Assembly (NCBI RefSeq): GCF_004353925.1
Contig: NZ_SMOK01000007.1
Coordinates: 1-64,000 of the forward strand
Source of the DNA: Pseudomonas sp. H9
Lineage (GTDB): Bacteria; Pseudomonadota; Gammaproteobacteria; Pseudomonadales; Pseudomonadaceae
Direction: 5' to 3'
Length of the DNA: 64,000 nt
Shown: in pieces, positions 60,101 through 64,000 of the stretch
How positions within the stretch are numbered: position 1 is the first letter of the stretch
Layout: the number at the start of each line of letters is the position of its first letter
Program-made: the position numbers and the translations under genes
The notes under the pieces: generated by a model
Seen by the model: the letters and a program-made list of their open reading frames with translations, nothing else
Told to the model about the DNA's origin: nothing
Databases searched by the model: none

Positions 60101-61924
60101 GTGATCGAAAATCTGCGTAACATCGCCATCATCGCCCACGTTGACCATGGTAAAACCACCCTGGTTGACAAACTCCTGCGTCAGTCCGGCACTCTGGAGC
60201 GTAACGAGCTCAACGACGAGCGCGTCATGGACTCCAACGACCAGGAAAAAGAGCGCGGTATTACCATTCTGGCGAAAAACACCGCCATCAACTGGAACGG
60301 CTACCACATCAACATCGTCGACACCCCCGGCCACGCCGACTTCGGTGGCGAGGTTGAGCGTGTAATGTCGATGGTTGACTCCGTGCTGCTGCTGGTCGAC
60401 GCCCAAGACGGCCCTATGCCGCAAACCCGTTTCGTGACCAAGAAGGCGTTCGAAGCCGGCCTGCGTCCAATCGTGGTCATCAACAAGGTTGACCGTCCGG
60501 GCGCGCGTCCTGACTGGGTTCTGGACCAGATCTTCGATCTGTTCGACAACCTCGGTGCCACCGACGAACAGCTGGACTTCAAAGTCGTCTACGCCTCGGC
60601 CCTGAACGGTATTGCCGGTCTGGACCACACCGACATGGCTGAAGACATGACCCCGCTGTACCAGTCGATCATCGACAACGTACCAGCGCCAGCCGTTGAC
60701 CGTGACGGTCCGTTCCAGATGCAAATCTCGGCACTGGACTACAACAGCTTCCTGGGTGTTATCGGCGTTGGCCGTATCGCTCGTGGCCGCGTCAAGCCGA
60801 ACACCCCGGTTGTTGCCATCGACACCGAAGGCAAGAAGCGTAACGGCCGTATCCTGAAGCTGATGGGTCACCACGGTCTGCACCGCGTTGACGTCGAAGA
60901 AGCTCAGGCTGGCGACATCGTCTGCATCAGCGGTTTCGATGAGCTGTTCATCTCCGACACCCTGTGCTCCCCTGATGCGGTAGAAGCGATGAAGCCGCTG
61001 ACCGTTGACGAGCCAACCGTTTCGATGACCTTCCAGGTCAACGACTCGCCGTTCTGCGGTAAAGAAGGCAAGTTCGTCACCAGCCGTAACATCAAAGAGC
61101 GTCTGGACAAAGAGCTGCTGTACAACGTTGCACTGCGCGTTGAAGAAGGCGACTCGGCCGACAAGTTCAAGGTGTCCGGCCGTGGTGAGCTGCACCTGTC
61201 GGTTCTGATCGAAACCATGCGTCGCGAAGGCTTCGAGATGGGTGTTGGTCGTCCGGAAGTAATCATCCGCGAAGTCGACGGCGCCAAACACGAGCCGTTC
61301 GAAAACGTCACCATCGACATCCCTGAAGAATCTCAGGGCAAGGTCATGGAAGAAATGGGTCTGCGTAAAGGCGACCTGACCAACATGGCGCCGGATGGCA
61401 AAGGCCGTGTTCGTCTGGAGTACAACATTCCAGCCCGTGGTCTGATCGGTTTCCGTAACCAGTTCCTGACCCTGACCAACGGTGCAGGCATCCTGACCTC
61501 GATCTTCGATCGTTACGCTCCGATGAAGTCCGGCCACATGTCCGGCCGTCAGAACGGCGTACTGGTTTCGGTTGAAACCGGCAAGGCTCTGACCTACTCC
61601 CTGGAAACCCTGCAGGCTCGTGGCAAGCTGTTCGTAGAACACGGCCAGGAGATCTACAACGGTCAGATCGTTGGTCTGAACAGCCGTGACAACGACCTGG
61701 GTGTTAACCCAACCAAAGGCAAGAAGCTCGACAACATGCGTGCTTCGGGCAAAGACGAAACCATCGCTCTGGTTCCGCCGGTTCGCTTCACCCTGGAACA
61801 GGCTCTGGAATTCATCCAGGACGACGAGCTGTGCGAAGTGACTCCTAAGTCGATCCGTCTGCGTAAGAAGATCCTCGACGAAGGCGAGCGTACCCGCGCT
61901 GCCAAGAAAGCCAAGGCTAACTAA
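60101..61924 (+). CDS. typA: Ribosome-associated GTPase TypA/BipA
   Basis: Translational GTPase involved in ribosome assembly and stress responses; 607 aa from GTG 60101 (reading [26 protein letters not shown]). G1 HVDHGKTT at 13-20, G2/switch [11 protein letters not shown]3 [11 protein letters not shown] (about 74-84), G4 NKVD (about 128-131), G5 SALNG; then EF-G-like domains II, III, V and the C-terminal domain unique to BipA with a basic end ([11 protein letters not shown]). Highly biased codons. Own terminator. Confidence 0.97.
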   Translation: MIENLRNIAIIAHVDHGKTTLVDKLLRQSGTLERNELNDERVMDSNDQEKERGITILAKNTAINWNGYHINIVDTPGHADFGGEVERVMSMVDSVLLLVDAQDGPMPQTRFVTKKAFEAGLRPIVVINKVDRPGARPDWVLDQIFDLFDNLGATDEQLDFKVVYASALNGIAGLDHTDMAEDMTPLYQSIIDNVPAPAVDRDGPFQMQISALDYNSFLGVIGVGRIARGRVKPNTPVVAIDTEGKKRNGRILKLMGHHGLHRVDVEEAQAGDIVCISGFDELFISDTLCSPDAVEAMKPLTVDEPTVSMTFQVNDSPFCGKEGKFVTSRNIKERLDKELLYNVALRVEEGDSADKFKVSGRGELHLSVLIETMRREGFEMGVGRPEVIIREVDGAKHEPFENVTIDIPEESQGKVMEEMGLRKGDLTNMAPDGKGRVRLEYNIPARGLIGFRNQFLTLTNGAGILTSIFDRYAPMKSGHMSGRQNGVLVSVETGKALTYSLETLQARGKLFVEHGQEIYNGQIVGLNSRDNDLGVNPTKGKKLDNMRASGKDETIALVPPVRFTLEQALEFIQDDELCEVTPKSIRLRKKILDEGERTRAAKKAKAN

Positions 61925-61938
61925 GCCCGGCTGAAACG

Positions 61939-61973
61939 AAAACGCCCCCGGTCGCAAGGCCGGGGGCGTTTTT
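61939..61973 (+). terminator. typA intrinsic terminator
   Basis: ACGCCCCCGG, loop TCGCAAGG, CCGGGGGCGT then TTTT, 15 bases past the stop. Confidence 0.92.
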
Positions 61974-61990
61974 GTTTGTCTGGAAAACCA

Positions 61991-62050
61991 ATCGCGGGGC
62001 AAGCCCGCTCCTACAGGTGATTGCTTGTGGGAGCGGGCTTGCCCCGCGAT
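61991..62050. repeat. Inverted pair of REP palindromes
   Basis: Units at 61991-62015 and 62026-62050, between convergent typA and the YkgJ-like gene. Confidence 0.9.
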
Positions 62051-62054
62051 GTGT

Positions 62055-62462
62055 TTAGCGCCGCGCCGCAGGTTTGGGAATGTAGGCGCAATACCCCGGC
62101 CGCGGCCCCACCCGTGGATGGTTGCGGCAGGTATCCGGGCGTGTGTCATAAATGGTGCACAGGCGGCTTTTACGATCCAGGTAGATGCAGTCGTCGTTGC
62201 TCATCTGCGCCAGGGTGAAAATCCCCGACTTCTGGTTGAAGCGCTGGATGATCCCGTCCTTCTGCAAACGCTTGGCAATATTCTTCGGCGGCTCGCCCAC
62301 CTCGAACTCGTCCACCACGCCCATGCGGATCAGGTCTTTGATTTTCACTTCCGTTGGCAAGGTGCAGCAGGTCGAGTTGCAGCCTCCGCACATGTGGCTT
62401 TGGTACTTCTGCCAGGTTTCCAGGCGGTCGACTTCGGCCGCGGCAATTAGGGTCGGTTTCAT
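62055..62462 (-). CDS. YkgJ-family cysteine-cluster protein
   Basis: 135 aa, uncharacterised family (CxxCxxxCC zinc or Fe-S cluster). Cysteines in MCGGCNSTCCTLP (about 24-36) and, after a spacer, in DDCIYLDRKSRLCTIYDTRPDTCRNHP (about 90-116) and a C near GYCAYIP form the typical cluster. The C-terminal PAARR is basic. No operon partner. The metal and role are not established. Confidence 0.88.
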   Translation of the reverse strand: MKPTLIAAAEVDRLETWQKYQSHMCGGCNSTCCTLPTEVKIKDLIRMGVVDEFEVGEPPKNIAKRLQKDGIIQRFNQKSGIFTLAQMSNDDCIYLDRKSRLCTIYDTRPDTCRNHPRVGPRPGYCAYIPKPAARR

Positions 62463-62659
62463 CAGGTTCTGGTTTTAGGTGTTTTGGTAGGCGCGCGATC
62501 ATACCGGAGTTGATCAAAATGTGAACAACCATTTGCCGATTACGTCATCATTAGGTCGCACTTTTGTACAGAAACCAGAACCAGCGCTGTCGCTCTGTGT
62601 CGAACGGTCTAGGCTGAGAAATCTCCATCCGCATTCGTCAACCTGATCGAGGACGTCGC

Positions 62660-64000
62660 ATGTCTCAGGAACCACTCGCTCGTGACGCAGAGGTGGCCGC
62701 GTTCCGCACCGCTGTACTGGATAAATTGACTTACGCGGTCGGCAAAGACCCCGAGCATGCTTTTGAACACGACTGGTTCGAAGCCATCGCTCTGGCAGCC
62801 CGTGATCACATGGTCGATCACTGGATGGATCACACCCGCCAGATTTACCGCAAGAGCCAGAAGCGGGTGTATTACCTCTCTCTGGAATTTCTAATCGGTC
62901 GCTTGCTCTACGATAGCTTGAGCAACCTGGGGCTATTGGAAATTGCGCGTGAGGCGCTTAGTGGTCTGGACGTTGATCTGGAGCGCATTCGTCTGCTGGA
63001 GCCAGACGCAGCCTTGGGCAATGGTGGCCTTGGCCGGCTGGCTGCCTGCTTCATGGAAAGCATGTCAACGCTGGGTATTGCTGCCCATGGCTATGGTATT
63101 CGCTACGAACATGGCCTGTTCCGTCAGGCTGTGGTCGATGGCTGGCAGCAGGAGCAAACCGAGAATTGGCTGGATTTCGGCAACCCCTGGGAGTTCGAGC
63201 GCGCCGAGGTTATCTACCCGATCAGTTTCGGTGGCAGTGTCGAAACCGTCCAAGACGCCAATGGCCAGCAGCGCCAGGTGTGGTGGCCAGCGGAAACCGT
63301 GCGGGCCGTTGCCTATGACACTCCGGTGGTCGGCTGGCGTGGAGCCAGCGTCAACACCTTGCGTCTTTGGCGTGCACGGGCGCTTGAGGAACTGCATCTG
63401 GAACGCTTCAACGCCGGCGACCACTTGGGTGCCGTGGCCGAGGTGGCGCGTGCCGAAAGCATTTCAAGGGTGCTGTATCCGGCTGACAGTACCGAAGCCG
63501 GTCAGGAGCTGCGCCTGCGCCAGGAGTATTTCTTCGTTTGTGCCTCGCTGCAGGACCTGTTGCGCCGTCACCTGAACATGCATGACACGCTGCTGAATCT
63601 GCCGCAGCAGGCCGCCATCCAGCTCAACGATACCCACCCATCGATTGCTGTGGCCGAGTTGATGCGCTTGCTCGTCGACCAGCACGAAGTGCCATGGGAT
63701 ACCGCCTGGCAGTTGACCGTCGATACCCTGGCGTACACCAATCACACGCTGTTGCCCGAGGCGCTGGAAACCTGGTCAGTCAGCTTGATGGAGCGCATGC
63801 TGCCGCGGCACATGCAGATCATCTACCTGATCAACGCCTTTCACATTGATGCTTTGCGCGCCAAGGGCATTCACGATTTCGATGTGCTACGTGCCGTATC
63901 GCTGATCGAAGAAGACAATGGTCGTCGCGTGCGCATGGGTAACCTGGCGTTTCTGGGGTCGCACAGCGTCAATGGCGTGTCGGCGCTGCACAGCAAATTG
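62660..64000 (+). CDS. glgP: Glycogen/starch phosphorylase, 5' part (runs off the window)
   Basis: Pyridoxal-phosphate enzyme releasing glucose 1-phosphate from glycogen or maltodextrin. ATG 62660 follows GAGGACGTCGC; 447 codons are present up to the window end and the rest (with the PLP lysine) is missing. Signatures: YYLSLEFLIGRLLYDSLSNLG (about 73-93), LEPDAALGNGGLGRLAACFMESM (about 113-135), and QLNDTHPSIAVAELMRLL (about 322-339) with VDTLAYTNHTLLPEALETW (about 353-371). Family length is about 816 aa, so about 55% is seen. Also possible as maltodextrin phosphorylase MalP. Confidence 0.93.
   Translation, partial: MSQEPLARDAEVAAFRTAVLDKLTYAVGKDPEHAFEHDWFEAIALAARDHMVDHWMDHTRQIYRKSQKRVYYLSLEFLIGRLLYDSLSNLGLLEIAREALSGLDVDLERIRLLEPDAALGNGGLGRLAACFMESMSTLGIAAHGYGIRYEHGLFRQAVVDGWQQEQTENWLDFGNPWEFERAEVIYPISFGGSVETVQDANGQQRQVWWPAETVRAVAYDTPVVGWRGASVNTLRLWRARALEELHLERFNAGDHLGAVAEVARAESISRVLYPADSTEAGQELRLRQEYFFVCASLQDLLRRHLNMHDTLLNLPQQAAIQLNDTHPSIAVAELMRLLVDQHEVPWDTAWQLTVDTLAYTNHTLLPEALETWSVSLMERMLPRHMQIIYLINAFHIDALRAKGIHDFDVLRAVSLIEEDNGRRVRMGNLAFLGSHSVNGVSALHSKL

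Noticed and set aside
60041..62149. 702-codon open frame on the minus strand
   Set aside because: Antisense shadow of typA that also runs through a terminator and a REP pair.

Overview
The window is a stretch of a Pseudomonas chromosome, most like the P. putida/P. fluorescens side of the genus. Three things point there. The gene order priA-rpmE, ponA-pilMNOPQ-aroK-aroB-damX-like-gltBD-hemE, and glnA-ntrBC-secB-grxC-gpmI-ctpA is the one known from Pseudomonas. Coding density and G/C-rich third positions fit the genus. About 22 copies of a short palindromic repeat (core GCGGGCTTGCCCCGCGAT) sit between genes. I see no tRNA, rRNA, CRISPR array, insertion sequence, prophage or integrase. Almost everything is core chromosome; the one clear accessory gene is a 1568-codon toxin-like ORF at 40721-45427. 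The species is not determined.

Layout. 1-5.7 kb: 5' part of argS, priA (replication restart), rpmE, a secreted SNase-like nuclease, malic enzyme maeB. 5.7-15.4 kb: ponA (PBP1A) divergent from a compact pilM-pilN-pilO/P-pilQ operon that runs into aroK, aroB and a DamX-like SPOR protein. In this operon PilO and PilP are one polypeptide and PilQ is short, as in the enterobacterial hofMNOPQ locus. 15.7-23.5 kb: gltB and gltD (glutamate synthase), hemE, and a small periplasmic OB-fold stress protein. 23.5-28.6 kb: MFS exporter with a divergent LysR regulator, an orphan ParA-type ATPase, trxC, and selO. 28.7-40.5 kb: an osmotic/ionic group made of mscK, the antiporter nhaP2, and the choline/glycine betaine genes betA, betB, betI with divergent betT around a perfect 20-bp operator-like palindrome.

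40.7-45.4 kb: the large toxin-like protein, inserted between betT and the cell-envelope genes. 45.4-52.0 kb: divergent polysaccharide deacetylase (YibQ-like), ctpA, an EnvC-like factor and gpmI on the minus strand; then a rhodanese-fold membrane protein, grxC and secB on the plus strand. 52.1-58.2 kb: trmL, a divergent small membrane protein, the nitrogen two-component pair ntrC/ntrB, a periplasmic chorismate mutase, and glnA with a sigma-54 promoter and NtrC-type sites. 58.5-64 kb: thiI, typA/bipA, a YkgJ-like cysteine-cluster protein and the first 447 codons of glgP.

Functional themes. Nitrogen assimilation is covered twice (gltBD; glnA with ntrBC), and the sigma-54/NtrC signals upstream of glnA tie its control to the ntrBC pair 2.4 kb away. 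The bet, mscK and nhaP2 genes form an osmoadaptation block. The most interesting items are the 1568-aa toxin-like ORF with a switchable hairpin over its ribosome-binding site, the PilO-PilP fusion, an intrinsic terminator lying inside the signal-peptide codons of the nuclease gene, and two families of intergenic palindromes.
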